From Rikenellaceae bacterium (lineage in GTDB: Bacteria > Bacteroidota > Bacteroidia > Bacteroidales > Rikenellaceae): a stretch of 64,000 nt of DNA. Positions within the stretch are counted from its first letter, which is position 1. The number at the start of each line of letters is the position of its first letter. The stretch covers positions 1-64,000 of the forward strand of contig SUZM01000006.1 of the NCBI GenBank assembly GCA_015059965.1, given 5' to 3'. Shown here piece after piece: positions 41,271-48,874 of this stretch. Both the position numbers and the translations under genes were made by a program. The notes under the pieces were generated by a model that was not told the DNA's origin, did no database searches, and saw nothing but the letters and a program-made list of their open reading frames with translations.

Positions 41271-42695
41271 ATGACAAAGTTCTTTACAAAACGGTGGGGG
41301 CAGACCCCCTCCGTGGCAGTATCGTTGATTCCGCTCGGGGTATTGGCCCTCTTGTTGTTTTTGGTGATTCGCGCCTTTGGCAGCGATTCGATTATGGGTG
41401 GCAGCCAGATTGCGCTGCTCTCGGCCGCCTCGATCTGTGTGATGCTCTCGGTGGGTATCTATGGGGTTTCGTGGGCCCGGCTTGAGGACTCGATTGTGGA
41501 GCATATTCGCTCCTCGGCCTCGGCCATCATCATTCTGCTTTTGATCGGTTCGATTGCCGGAACCTGGATGGTCAGTGGCGTTGTGCCCACGCTGATTTGC
41601 TATGGACTGGAGGTGCTGCACCCCTCGTGGTTCCTGGCCGCCTCGTGTCTGATTTGTGCCTTTGTCTCGCTGATGACGGGTAGTTCGTGGACCACGATTG
41701 CCACGATCGGCGTTGCGCTGATGGGTATCGGCCGGGCGATGGAGTTCTCGGAAGGGTGGGTTGCCGGAGCCATTATCTCGGGGGCCTACTTCGGCGATAA
41801 ACTCTCGCTGTTGTCGGACACCACGGTCTTGGCCTCCTCGACCTGCGAGGTGCCCCTCTTCAGCCATGTCCGCTATATGCTCTATACGACCATCCCCTCG
41901 ATGGTGATCGCGCTCTTGGTCTTCCTGGGGGTGAGCCTGACGCATGCTTCGTCGGGGGCGGGCGATGTGGCTCTCTATGCCGAAGCGCTCCATCGGACGT
42001 TTCGGATTACCCCCTGGCTGTTGGTGGTACCGGTTGCAACGGGCCTTTTGATTTGGCGCAAACTGCCGGCCATTGTTACCCTTTTTGTCGCCACGCTGCT
42101 GGCGGCTGTGGCGCTGGTGATCTTTCAGCCTGAGCTCATTCCGAGCCTGGCCGGAGCCGGCGAGGGTGGCCCGATGACGGGCTTTCGCGGGGTGATGACT
42201 GCCTGTTTCGGCTCCACGTCGCTCGAAACCGGCGTGGAGGCGGTGGATGAATTGGTCGCCACACGCGGCATGAGCGGGATGATGAATACCGTGTGGTTGA
42301 TTCTCTGCGCCATGTGTTTTGGCGGAGTGATGACCGGCAGCGGGATGTTGCAGGCCCTTACGGGGCTCTTCCTGCGCTTTGTGCGTCGGGCTGCGGGCTC
42401 GGTGGCGGCAACCGTCTTTGCGGGGGTGAGTTTCAACCTCATTACGGCCGACCAGTATATCTCGATCATCCTGACGGGCCGCCTCTTCAAGGGGCTCTAT
42501 CGGGAGCGAGGCCTGGAGGCTCGTCTGTTGAGCCGTGCGGTCGAGGACTCGGCCACCGTAACCTCGGTCTTGGTCCCCTGGAACTCCTGCGGTATGACCC
42601 AGGCGACGGTTCTGGGGGTAGCGACCTTTACCTATCTGCCCTACTGTATCTTCAACTACCTGAGCCCCCTGATGTCGATTTTGTGGCAACAATAG
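41271..42695 (+). CDS. nhaC: Na+/H+ antiporter, NhaC family
   Basis: A 474-residue inner-membrane protein with about eleven hydrophobic helices. Family blocks include LLIGSIAGTWMVSGVVPTLI, LMTGSSWTTIATIG, GAIISGAYFGDKLSLLSDTT, and SFNLITADQYISIILTGRLF followed by EDSATVTSVLVPWNSCG. It exchanges sodium and protons across the membrane. Its upstream region (41139-41270) has no clear promoter. The neighbouring HAD gene starts 25 bases after its stop. Confidence 0.93.
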   Translation: MTKFFTKRWGQTPSVAVSLIPLGVLALLLFLVIRAFGSDSIMGGSQIALLSAASICVMLSVGIYGVSWARLEDSIVEHIRSSASAIIILLLIGSIAGTWMVSGVVPTLICYGLEVLHPSWFLAASCLICAFVSLMTGSSWTTIATIGVALMGIGRAMEFSEGWVAGAIISGAYFGDKLSLLSDTTVLASSTCEVPLFSHVRYMLYTTIPSMVIALLVFLGVSLTHASSGAGDVALYAEALHRTFRITPWLLVVPVATGLLIWRKLPAIVTLFVATLLAAVALVIFQPELIPSLAGAGEGGPMTGFRGVMTACFGSTSLETGVEAVDELVATRGMSGMMNTVWLILCAMCFGGVMTGSGMLQALTGLFLRFVRRAAGSVAATVFAGVSFNLITADQYISIILTGRLFKGLYRERGLEARLLSRAVEDSATVTSVLVPWNSCGMTQATVLGVATFTYLPYCIFNYLSPLMSILWQQ

Positions 42696-42720
42696 GCTAT
42701 AAGATAGCAAAAAAATAGCG

Positions 42721-43368
42721 ATGATAAAGTTAGTAATCTTTGACCTGGATGGAACCCTGCTCGAGACGGTGGGCGATCTGGCCGCTTCGTGCAATGCGGT
42801 GCTGCGCCGTTATGGGCTTCCGGAGCACGACTATACGGCTTATCGCCGTTTCGTAGGTAACGGCGTGCGCAAACTTTGTGAGCGAGCCCTGCCCGAGCAG
42901 TGGCGCACCGAGGCGCAGATTGATCGCATACGCGATGAGTTTGTGGCCTACTACACGGCACACATCGACTGCCACTCCTACGCCTATGAGGGGATATCCA
43001 ATCTTCTGGAGGAGTTGGTCGCCCGAGGGATTAAGGTGGCCGTGGTCTCCAATAAGTTTCAGCAGGGGACCGATCTGTTGATCCGGAAGTTTTTCCCGGA
43101 GATTCCCTTTGTGGCGGTCTTCGGAAATCGTCCCGAGGTGCCTCTCAAACCCAATCCGGCAGCTGATCTGGAGGTGCTGCGCCTGGCGGGCGTGGCCCCC
43201 GAGGAGGCCCTGCACCTGGGTGACACGGCTTCGGATATTCGCGCGGCCAAGGCTGCCGGTATTGGTGCCGTGGGCGTTTCGTGGGGCTTTCGTTCGCGCG
43301 AGGAGCTCCTAGAGGCGGGGGCCGATCGGGTGATCGACCGTGCCGAGGAGTTGCTCGCCATGGTGTGA
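42721..43368 (+). CDS. gph: HAD phosphatase, phosphoglycolate phosphatase-like
   Basis: The 215-residue HAD hydrolase has motif I FDLDGTLLE (Asp8, Asp10), motif II VVSNK, motif III Lys in PLKPNPAAD and motif IV HLGDTASDIRAAK. The cap is the helical C1 type (RRYGLPEHDYTAYRRFVGNGV), closest to phosphoglycolate phosphatase. It removes phosphate from small metabolites; the substrate could be 2-phosphoglycolate from DNA repair or another sugar phosphate. Probably co-transcribed with nhaC. Confidence 0.85.
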   Translation: MIKLVIFDLDGTLLETVGDLAASCNAVLRRYGLPEHDYTAYRRFVGNGVRKLCERALPEQWRTEAQIDRIRDEFVAYYTAHIDCHSYAYEGISNLLEELVARGIKVAVVSNKFQQGTDLLIRKFFPEIPFVAVFGNRPEVPLKPNPAADLEVLRLAGVAPEEALHLGDTASDIRAAKAAGIGAVGVSWGFRSREELLEAGADRVIDRAEELLAMV

Positions 43369-43412
43369 AGATCGTAAGCGGAGGTCTATCTGCCTCATGA
43401 CAGGAAGCTCTC

Positions 43413-43514
43413 TAACAAGGTGATTTCTGCGTTACGCTTGCCCTCAAAATGCTCATTTACGCCCGGTAAACTCCGCTTTTTCGGGCTTCGCAAGCCTTGA
43501 AATCCCTCTTGTTA
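43413..43514. repeat. Palindrome with TTTACGCCCGGTAAA apex, after HAD phosphatase gene
   Basis: Outer arms TAACAAG/CTTGTTA, inner arms GCTTGC/GCAAGC and apex TTTACGCCCGGTAAA flanked by TGCTCA and CTCCGC. Close relative of the element at 41017-41138: GATTTCTGCGTT and CCTTGAAATC occur at matching positions. Confidence 0.75.
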
Positions 43515-43651
43515 AACAACTTCAAACAATCAGGGGCTGTCTAACAAGTCCAAATTTCACGATTTCACCCCTGTCAGAAGTGCATCTGGCAGGGGTGATG
43601 TGCATTTTTAAGACTCCTTAGACAGCCTCTTTTGGGATGCACGGCTCGGCC
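43515..43651. other. Intergenic with CTGTCTAACAAG / GACAGCC pairing
   Basis: GGCTGTCTAAC (near 43534) pairs with the AGACAGCC segment near 43619, and CACCCCTGTCAGAAGTG can pair with GGCAGGGGTG (43563-43598). This looks like a hairpin terminator for the convergent genes on both sides. No gene. Confidence 0.5.
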
Positions 43652-43906
43652 TTACGACTTTGCGGAGCGCCGTGTGAAGAGTGAGAGGATCAGCAACAGC
43701 ACAACAGCCCCGATGACCGAGGAGATGAAGGTGCCGACCGTACCCACCGGGAACCAGCCGAAGAACGAGACGAGCCAGCCGCCCAGAAAACCGCCGATCA
43801 GACCTATGATCAGGTTGATGATCAGCCCCGAGCTGTCGCCCTTGACGATGAGGTTGGCGATCCATCCGGCCGCCAAACCGATCAACAGATACCAAATAAA
43901 AGACAT
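43652..43906 (-). CDS. GlsB/YeaQ/YmgE-type membrane protein
   Basis: An 84-residue, very hydrophobic protein with three membrane helices and the family's repeated glycine patterns (LIGLAAGWIANLIVKG, LIIGLIGGFLGGWL, VGTFISSVIGAVVLLLIL). These transglycosylase-associated/GlsB proteins are induced by general stress in other bacteria; the molecular role is unclear. The PepSY-like gene lies 29 bases upstream on the same strand, so the two may share a transcript. Confidence 0.88.
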   Translation of the reverse strand: MSFIWYLLIGLAAGWIANLIVKGDSSGLIINLIIGLIGGFLGGWLVSFFGWFPVGTVGTFISSVIGAVVLLLILSLFTRRSAKS

Positions 43907-43935
43907 AGCCCTTCTTTTTTAGGTGAAACGAACCG

Positions 43936-44370
43936 TTATTTGCTTCCCTTGATGAAATCACCCTCCTTGTCGAAGTCGATCCATACCCCATTCGAGAGGC
44001 CTGTGCGGAAGCCCTCCTTGGTCTGCTTCATCGCCAGAATCTCCTGATCGGGGTAGTGCTTTTTCAGATAGGCAGCGGCCGTTGCGGGGAGTACGCCGGT
44101 GGGGATCGATCCCTGCTTCATGATGATCTCGGTGCAGTTGCCCGTGCCCCCTTCGAAGCAGATGTGGTTGCCGTTGTCGAACCAGACTGTGTACTTGTCC
44201 CAGGAGTTCTCGCGGTTGAGCTCCACCTCGCGAATGGTCTCGCCGGTGAAGAAGCGTTGGACAAACTCCTGCGCGTTTTGCGGAAGTTTGTCGAAGGTGG
44301 TCTTCTCGGGGGCTGCCAGCGCGGTCAGCGAGAGGGCGGCTCCCATCAGGCAAAGGAATAATTTTTTCAT
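43936..44370 (-). CDS. Secreted PepSY-like (DUF2874) protein
   Basis: I choose the Met giving MKKLFLCLMGAALSLTALA, a signal peptide; a Met two codons upstream is also possible. The mature part (about 125 residues) has two beta-alpha repeats of the PepSY/DUF2874 type: LPQNAQEFVQRFFTG..IREVELNRE..YTVWFDNG and LPATAAAYLKKHYPDQEILAMKQ..GFRTGLSNGVWIDFD. These small periplasmic proteins are common in Bacteroidetes; the family fold resembles beta-lactamase inhibitor protein. Binding function unknown. Confidence 0.82.
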   Translation of the reverse strand: MKKLFLCLMGAALSLTALAAPEKTTFDKLPQNAQEFVQRFFTGETIREVELNRENSWDKYTVWFDNGNHICFEGGTGNCTEIIMKQGSIPTGVLPATAAAYLKKHYPDQEILAMKQTKEGFRTGLSNGVWIDFDKEGDFIKGSK

Positions 44371-44433
44371 CAGCATAAATTTTAATTGGTTAAACACCCT
44401 GCGCTGCTGCAAAGAGCGTTCCAAGTCGAGGGG

Positions 44434-44958
44434 TCAGGAGAACTCTTTTAAGATGCAACCGATCAGAAAACTCGACAGAGCCACCCCGAAACTCACGGCA
44501 ACCATCTCGCCGAAATGGCGGCGAAAGCTCGTGCCGCATACCTTGGTATAGAGATAGCTGTAGAGGGCGATGACTCCTAATGCCACGGCGAGCATTACCC
44601 CCAGGGCGATGCCTGCGCGGCGAAAGAGCAGGTAGGGGAGTATGAGCAGTGAGACGGTTATCAGGTAGCTGACTCCCGTGCAGAGGGCTGCCCGGCGGGG
44701 ACACTTGCGCGGGGCCGGATCGCAGCGCGTGGAGAGGTACTCCGAGGCGGCCATCGAGAGTGCGGCGGCTATCCCCGTGATGGCTCCTGTGAGGGCCACC
44801 AGGCGCGTGCTCTCGAGGGCAAAGCTGAAGCCGGCCAGTGCCCCCGTGAACTCCACCAGAGCATCGTTCAGCCCCAGGACGATGGAGCTGCAGTAGATGA
44901 GCGGAAAATTCCCGGCCGGCTTTTTGTGGGGGCTCTTATCTCTCTTTTCGGACGGCAT
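44434..44958 (-). CDS. VIT1/CCC1-type membrane transporter
   Basis: I prefer the Met at 44958 (MPSEKRDKSPHKKPAG), since the longer ORF adds an improbable N terminus. The 174-residue protein has about five membrane helices. The first, GLNDALVEFTGALAGFSFAL, carries the DALVEFTGALAG block with Asp and Glu typical of the VIT1/CCC1 family, followed by GAITGIAAALSMAASEYLSTR. Family members move iron or manganese across membranes. The cytosolic metal-binding domain of plant VIT1 is mostly lacking. Manganese catalase is encoded nearby, but a link is speculative. Confidence 0.78.
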   Translation of the reverse strand: MPSEKRDKSPHKKPAGNFPLIYCSSIVLGLNDALVEFTGALAGFSFALESTRLVALTGAITGIAAALSMAASEYLSTRCDPAPRKCPRRAALCTGVSYLITVSLLILPYLLFRRAGIALGVMLAVALGVIALYSYLYTKVCGTSFRRHFGEMVAVSFGVALSSFLIGCILKEFS

Positions 44959-45121
44959 TTTGGCGGGTGTAATGAGGACTCGCGCAACGGGGCAAGAATT
45001 TTGCCAAACCGTCCCTCTTTTCGCTGCGTTGAAATTTATCTTTCCCAAGGCCCTCTCTGGTATGGATCGTGCAGGGGCGGTGAGCAGAACAACACTGTTT
45101 TACAACCATAATTTTAGACTT

Positions 45122-46369
45122 ATGAAAAAAAGATTGTTTACCCTCGCCCTTCTGCCTCTGCTCTTTGCGGGCGGGGTGCTCTTTACCTCGTGCGATGACG
45201 ACGACAACGACGGCTGGATGATCTACTCGCCGTGCATCACCTTTAAGAACGTCTCGGAAGTCGAGCCCTTCATCCAGAGCGGGATCTTCGGTTCGGTGGC
45301 CCCCGGGGCCTCGACCTCCTTTACGTTCCATGCCGCCAAGGGGCAGCGCCTGATGTTGGCTGCGATGTACAGCTACTCGAACGACCTCTTCTTTGCCCCC
45401 GAGAATCCCGGAATCGAACTCTTCGACAATGCCGGAGTGCCCCGCACGGGTGTTGTGGCCGATGCCGTGGCCCTGTGGGATAACGGTACGCGCCAAAATG
45501 AGGCTCCCGGGGCTGAAATTCTCCATCCGGGTGCGGCCCAATCGGGTACGGTGAGCCGTATCGAGGGCATCGACGAGCAGGGTAACAGCTACGTTAAGGC
45601 CTCTGAGCTGATGGAGGTGAGCCTGAGCTTCGCCCCCGAGCAGTCGCTCTTCACCTGCACGATCCGCAACCTCTCGGCCGGCACGGCGAACGAAACCCCC
45701 TTCTCGTCGGGTGTCTATGCCATCTCGAATGTGCTGCAGGATAAGCTCGTGGAGGAGACTCCGCTCTTTACACGCGGTGAGGCCTCGTCGGCACCCCTGA
45801 CGGCCCTTGCCGAGTCGGGCAATGTGCTTCCGCTGGCCGAGTGGCTCGAGGAGCAGACGGGGATCTTCACTACCCTGAACGGGGCTTTGGTGGTGATCTA
45901 CGACGGAGATCAAAACCCGATCTATACGCTTGGTTCGATTGATGAGGGCCGGGGGCTTGCTTCGCTGGCCCAGAAGGGCGATCCGAAGGCTCTGGCCGAT
46001 GCCCTGCGCCGGCTCTCCTCTGTGCGCAATGTCTACTATACCTCTGATGTGGTCTTGCCGGGTAAGTCGGTGGAGTGCTACTACTCGGCGGCTCCGGGCG
46101 ATCGCATCACCTATGCTCTCATGTTTGGCTACTCGAACGACTGGTTCTTCACCTCGGGCCCCAAGCTCTGGGCTCTGGAGGGGGGTGATCTTACCGATCA
46201 GACCCTGTTGCTCGATGCCGGCGTGGCGGTCAGCCAATACCCCGGAGCCGGTAATGCCCAGTGGCTCTTCGACGGCACTCCGATCCCCGAAAAGCAGCCC
46301 ATTATGCAGGTAGGGAGCACCTATCCGCTTCCCGATCTTGATGAGTTGATCGAGGTAATCATCCGTTAA
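45122..46369 (+). CDS. Lipoprotein with two spondin-like domains
   Basis: Start chosen at MKKRLFTLALLPLLFAG, a lipoprotein signal ending FTSCDDDDND (Cys followed by Asp residues). Two related regions appear. Residues about 30-190 contain GQRLMLAAMYSYSNDLFFAP and AVALWDNGTRQNEAPGAE, as in Spondin_N domains (D-GT-xNE). Residues about 300-415 contain GDRITYALMFGYSNDWFFT and LLDAGVAVSQYPGAGNAQ at matching spacing. Each begins with a Pro-Gly turn before the repeat. Spondin domains occur in bacterial surface or secreted proteins, but the ligand is unknown. Single gene. Confidence 0.7.
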   Translation: MKKRLFTLALLPLLFAGGVLFTSCDDDDNDGWMIYSPCITFKNVSEVEPFIQSGIFGSVAPGASTSFTFHAAKGQRLMLAAMYSYSNDLFFAPENPGIELFDNAGVPRTGVVADAVALWDNGTRQNEAPGAEILHPGAAQSGTVSRIEGIDEQGNSYVKASELMEVSLSFAPEQSLFTCTIRNLSAGTANETPFSSGVYAISNVLQDKLVEETPLFTRGEASSAPLTALAESGNVLPLAEWLEEQTGIFTTLNGALVVIYDGDQNPIYTLGSIDEGRGLASLAQKGDPKALADALRRLSSVRNVYYTSDVVLPGKSVECYYSAAPGDRITYALMFGYSNDWFFTSGPKLWALEGGDLTDQTLLLDAGVAVSQYPGAGNAQWLFDGTPIPEKQPIMQVGSTYPLPDLDELIEVIIR

Positions 46370-46422
46370 TCAAGCAGCTTCGGCTGTCAAATATTCACCT
46401 TTTTAGTTTTAATTTCAACAGT

Positions 46423-46653
46423 ATGGAAAGCAAAAATCAGCACACCCAGGAGAACATGGGTAACCAGAACAAGAGTCAGGATCGCATGCATCCGAATCAG
46501 CCTCGCCACAACGAGACCAACAATGCCTGGAACGAGCACAAGAACGCGCCTTCGGGTCACGCCGCTACGGAGCACAACGATAAGGGCGAGCATTGCGACA
46601 AGCAGACCCCGCATAAGGATAATGGCGGTTGCTGCGGTTCGGAGAAGAGGTAA
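46423..46653 (+). CDS. Small hydrophilic Asn/His/Lys-rich protein
   Basis: A 76-residue protein of low complexity, dominated by N, H, K, E and Q, with no hydrophobic core, ending GGCCGSEKR. It is likely disordered. The two adjacent Cys and many His could bind metal. It has a proper start in an AT-rich leader and a very strong terminator 26 bases after the stop, which favours a real gene. No family recognised. It may belong with the nearby stress-type genes. Confidence 0.55.
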   Translation: MESKNQHTQENMGNQNKSQDRMHPNQPRHNETNNAWNEHKNAPSGHAATEHNDKGEHCDKQTPHKDNGGCCGSEKR

Positions 46654-46678
46654 CCCCTTCTTTGGCGAACAGATGAAA

Positions 46679-46721
46679 GAGGCTGTCGTAACATCTCTGT
46701 TGCGACAGCCTCGCCTTTTTG
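46679..46721 (+). terminator. Intrinsic terminator of small hydrophilic protein gene
   Basis: GAGGCTGTCGTAACA pairs with TGTTGCGACAGCCTC around TCTC, then GCCTTTTTG. Confidence 0.9.
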
Positions 46722-46741
46722 TTCCTCGCCCGGCTTCTCCC

Positions 46742-47032
46742 TTATGGCCGTTTGATGTAGCTCTCCAGGGCGTTTACATACTCTTCAAAGGCTGACGTGC
46801 CCTTTTCGGTGATCCGGCAGCGTGTGCAGGGCCTCTTTCCCTTGAAACTCTTCTCGATGGTGAGATATCCGGCCTTCTCCAGTTTGTCGAGCTGCACGCT
46901 CAGGTTGCCCGCCGTGGCGCCGGTCTCCTGCTTCAGGAAGACAAAGTCGGCCTCTCCGACCCCCACCAGGATCGACATCACGGCCAGCCGCAGCTCCGAG
47001 TGCAGCAGGGGATTGAGCTCCTTGAAAGCCAT
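46742..47032 (-). CDS. Winged-helix transcriptional regulator
   Basis: A 96-residue winged-helix protein of the small MarR/PadR-like kind used in Bacteroidetes (HTH_34 type). The helix-turn-helix is VFLKQETGATAGNLSVQLDKLEKAGY, followed by the wing LTIEKSFKGKRPCTRCRITEKG and a C-terminal helix for dimerisation. It is the last gene of a three-gene minus-strand operon with two membrane proteins. Palindromes GTTTATAAAC and GTTTATAnTATAAAC at the operon promoter are its probable operators. Confidence 0.88.
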   Translation of the reverse strand: MAFKELNPLLHSELRLAVMSILVGVGEADFVFLKQETGATAGNLSVQLDKLEKAGYLTIEKSFKGKRPCTRCRITEKGTSAFEEYVNALESYIKRP

Positions 47033-47033
47033 C

Positions 47034-47630
47034 TTACTCCCCTCTTTGTGCCCCCCTCTTCAGGCGGCAGTTGGCAATGTGTCCCGGAATCACCATCAGC
47101 ACGGCAAAGGCTGCGGCAAAGAGCAGAATGGAGTCAATGCCCTCGACCCATAGGGTGGCGGGGGCCAGCAGCAGCGAGGTCACCAGACCGGCGGTGGTAA
47201 AGGGTCGAAAACCCGTCACCAGACCCGTTATGGCCGTACCCGTGCCCATGAGTACGAGGATGATAAAGAGGATGGCGATCGGTTTTAAAAATGCCACGAT
47301 GCTGAGCATCAGCCCCGCGGCCCCGATCGTCAGCCAGATGTAGCCGGTGATCCGGTCCAGGTGACTCCGGTTGCTCTTCTGTCCGCGAAACCACCCCGAC
47401 CGCCATCCGCAGATCAGGTAGGCTGCCGGAATGATGAACCAGAGGTAGTTCCATGCCGGATTCGATGTTCGGTGCAGGGCGAGCCATACGGCCAGCGCCA
47501 CGGCGATCGTGGTGTAGCCCATCCGCAAAAAGTCGCGCCCGACCTGCTCCTCCAGGCGCGAGCGTGTGCAGTCGATCATGCGGCGGATGAGTGCCAGACT
47601 CTCCTCCGCACTCCAATTTCTCTCTTCCAT
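47034..47630 (-). CDS. Multipass membrane protein in winged-helix operon
   Basis: A 198-residue protein with six hydrophobic segments after an N-terminal helical part (WSAEESLALIRRMIDCTRSRLEEQ). Segments include YTTIAVALAVWLAL, YLWFIIPAAYLICGW, TIGAAGLMLSIVAFL and FIILVLMGTGTAI. No catalytic motif and no family recognised with confidence. Its stop abuts the start of the regulator (1 base between them). Such gene pairs often have the wHTH protein repress its own membrane partner. Confidence 0.7.
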   Translation of the reverse strand: MEERNWSAEESLALIRRMIDCTRSRLEEQVGRDFLRMGYTTIAVALAVWLALHRTSNPAWNYLWFIIPAAYLICGWRSGWFRGQKSNRSHLDRITGYIWLTIGAAGLMLSIVAFLKPIAILFIILVLMGTGTAITGLVTGFRPFTTAGLVTSLLLAPATLWVEGIDSILLFAAAFAVLMVIPGHIANCRLKRGAQRGE

Positions 47631-47654
47631 AACTCTCCGATTTTTCGTTCTGCG

Positions 47655-47843
47655 CTATTTCTCCTCTCGGCCGATCAGCCACTCTCCCAGCTGCAATAGG
47701 AGGATCACTCCCCATCCGCCCAGGACCCAGAGTACCCACCATGTTCCGGGTGAGGTTACCCAATTCACCACGGCCAGAAAGCCGCAAATGACGACGTAGT
47801 AGAGCAGCTCACGCAGAAGCTTTGCTTTTGTTATTTTCTCCAT
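47655..47843 (-). CDS. Small two-helix membrane protein
   Basis: A 62-residue protein with two membrane helices (YYVVICGFLAVVNWV and WWVLWVLGGWGVILLLQLGEWLI), reminiscent of the 2TM domain with its W-GWG pattern. First gene of the wHTH operon, 24 bases before the next gene. Confidence 0.65.
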   Translation of the reverse strand: MEKITKAKLLRELLYYVVICGFLAVVNWVTSPGTWWVLWVLGGWGVILLLQLGEWLIGREEK

Positions 47844-47862
47844 AACCGATTTATTATTATTG

Positions 47863-47961
47863 GTTTATAAACTTCGTTTGCTCGTTTTGGCCCGCCCTCT
47901 GCAAAAGGGTATGACCCTGTTTCCGATTGCAAATATAAATAAGTTTATAATATAAACCAAA
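47863..47961 (-). promoter_or_regulatory. Promoter and putative operators of the winged-helix operon
   Basis: Minus-strand TTTG (47958-47961), a 20-base spacer and TATATTTG (47930-47937). Two palindromes flank it: GTTTATAAAC at 47863-47872 (between promoter and start) and GTTTATAATATAAAC at 47943-47957, inside the promoter spacer and next to the -33 box. The shared half-site GTTTATA suggests a dimeric repressor, most simply the operon's own regulator. Confidence 0.65.
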
Positions 47962-48094
47962 TAATTTTTTATCTTTTTTGTTTTTATGGCATTAAGGATA
48001 ACTTCTCATTGCGCATTTCTCATCCCCAAATCTTCATTGTTCACGGCTAAATAATCGTGCATTGCCTGAGCACAGCCCCCCCCGAGTTTAACAA

Positions 48095-48126
48095 AAACAA
48101 CGGGCCGGACCCCTTGGAGCCCGGCC
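48095..48126 (-). terminator. Terminator of low-GC gene pair
   Basis: On the minus strand GGCCGGGCTCC..GGGGTCCGGCCC forms a GC-rich hairpin followed by GTTGTTTTTGTT. Confidence 0.7.
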
Positions 48127-48144
48127 GGAGCAGTGTATGCTGTG

Positions 48145-48873
48145 TTAATTGCCTCCGCCAGCCTTGGGCGGGCCGGTCAGGTTGCCGCCTTCAACGTAGG
48201 GCAGATCGTCAAACGACTCCTCTTCTTCCTTCAGTGTAATTTCGGGCATATCCTCGATAAATTCGGCAAACGGTAAAAATATTTCGCCTTCAAAATAATT
48301 AAATTTTTTAGCCTTTTGCGACACCTCGAATTTAAAGTTTTTGCGGATTAAACTCTCTAATGTTGCTATTTGCTCGGGTTGAATCACATGATTTATATTT
48401 ACAGGAAACCCGGTTGCCGTTTCAAGAATATTTCCTTTATTGTCTACAACAACATAAACAAAGAGGTACCAATCATGGAATGGAATCAATTCCTCCTCTT
48501 TTGAGAATGCTTCTCGGATGGCATGGTAGAAATAATGTTTATAATAAGTTTGTGGGATGATGATTCCTGCAATTTCATCGACATGTTCAGAATATTCTAC
48601 GGCTGTACCATCTGCATATTGACTTCCTCCCATACGAAAATTTCGCACATCCTGCATAATTACACTATATTCGCCCCATTTTTGAGCCAATTCTTCAAAA
48701 CGCCCACGGAATTGTTCTCGCTTTTCCATAACACGTTCCGAATCATTCTTTATTCTATACGAGATCGAATCTATAGTTATAATTTTCCCATCACGGTAAT
48801 GCAGATAATCCACTTGTGACATCACCGGATATACTATAAATAGTGCTATGACTATAAAAAGAATTCGTTTCAT
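48145..48873 (-). CDS. Secreted protein of unknown function (low GC)
   Basis: A 242-residue protein with a signal peptide (MKRILFIVIALFIVYPVMSQ). The mature part is rich in Y, F, E and K, with a central IIIPQTYYKHYFYHAIREAFSKEEELIPFHDWYLFVYVVVD and a C-terminal acidic, then Gly/Pro, tail. The segment VYVVVDNKGNILETATGFPVN recalls a TonB-C-like pattern but is not convincing. GC is clearly lower than in flanking genes. It starts 1 base after the stop of the damaged gene 48875-50362, so both may be acquired together. Confidence 0.65.
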   Translation of the reverse strand: MKRILFIVIALFIVYPVMSQVDYLHYRDGKIITIDSISYRIKNDSERVMEKREQFRGRFEELAQKWGEYSVIMQDVRNFRMGGSQYADGTAVEYSEHVDEIAGIIIPQTYYKHYFYHAIREAFSKEEELIPFHDWYLFVYVVVDNKGNILETATGFPVNINHVIQPEQIATLESLIRKNFKFEVSQKAKKFNYFEGEIFLPFAEFIEDMPEITLKEEEESFDDLPYVEGGNLTGPPKAGGGN

Positions 48874-48874
48874 G

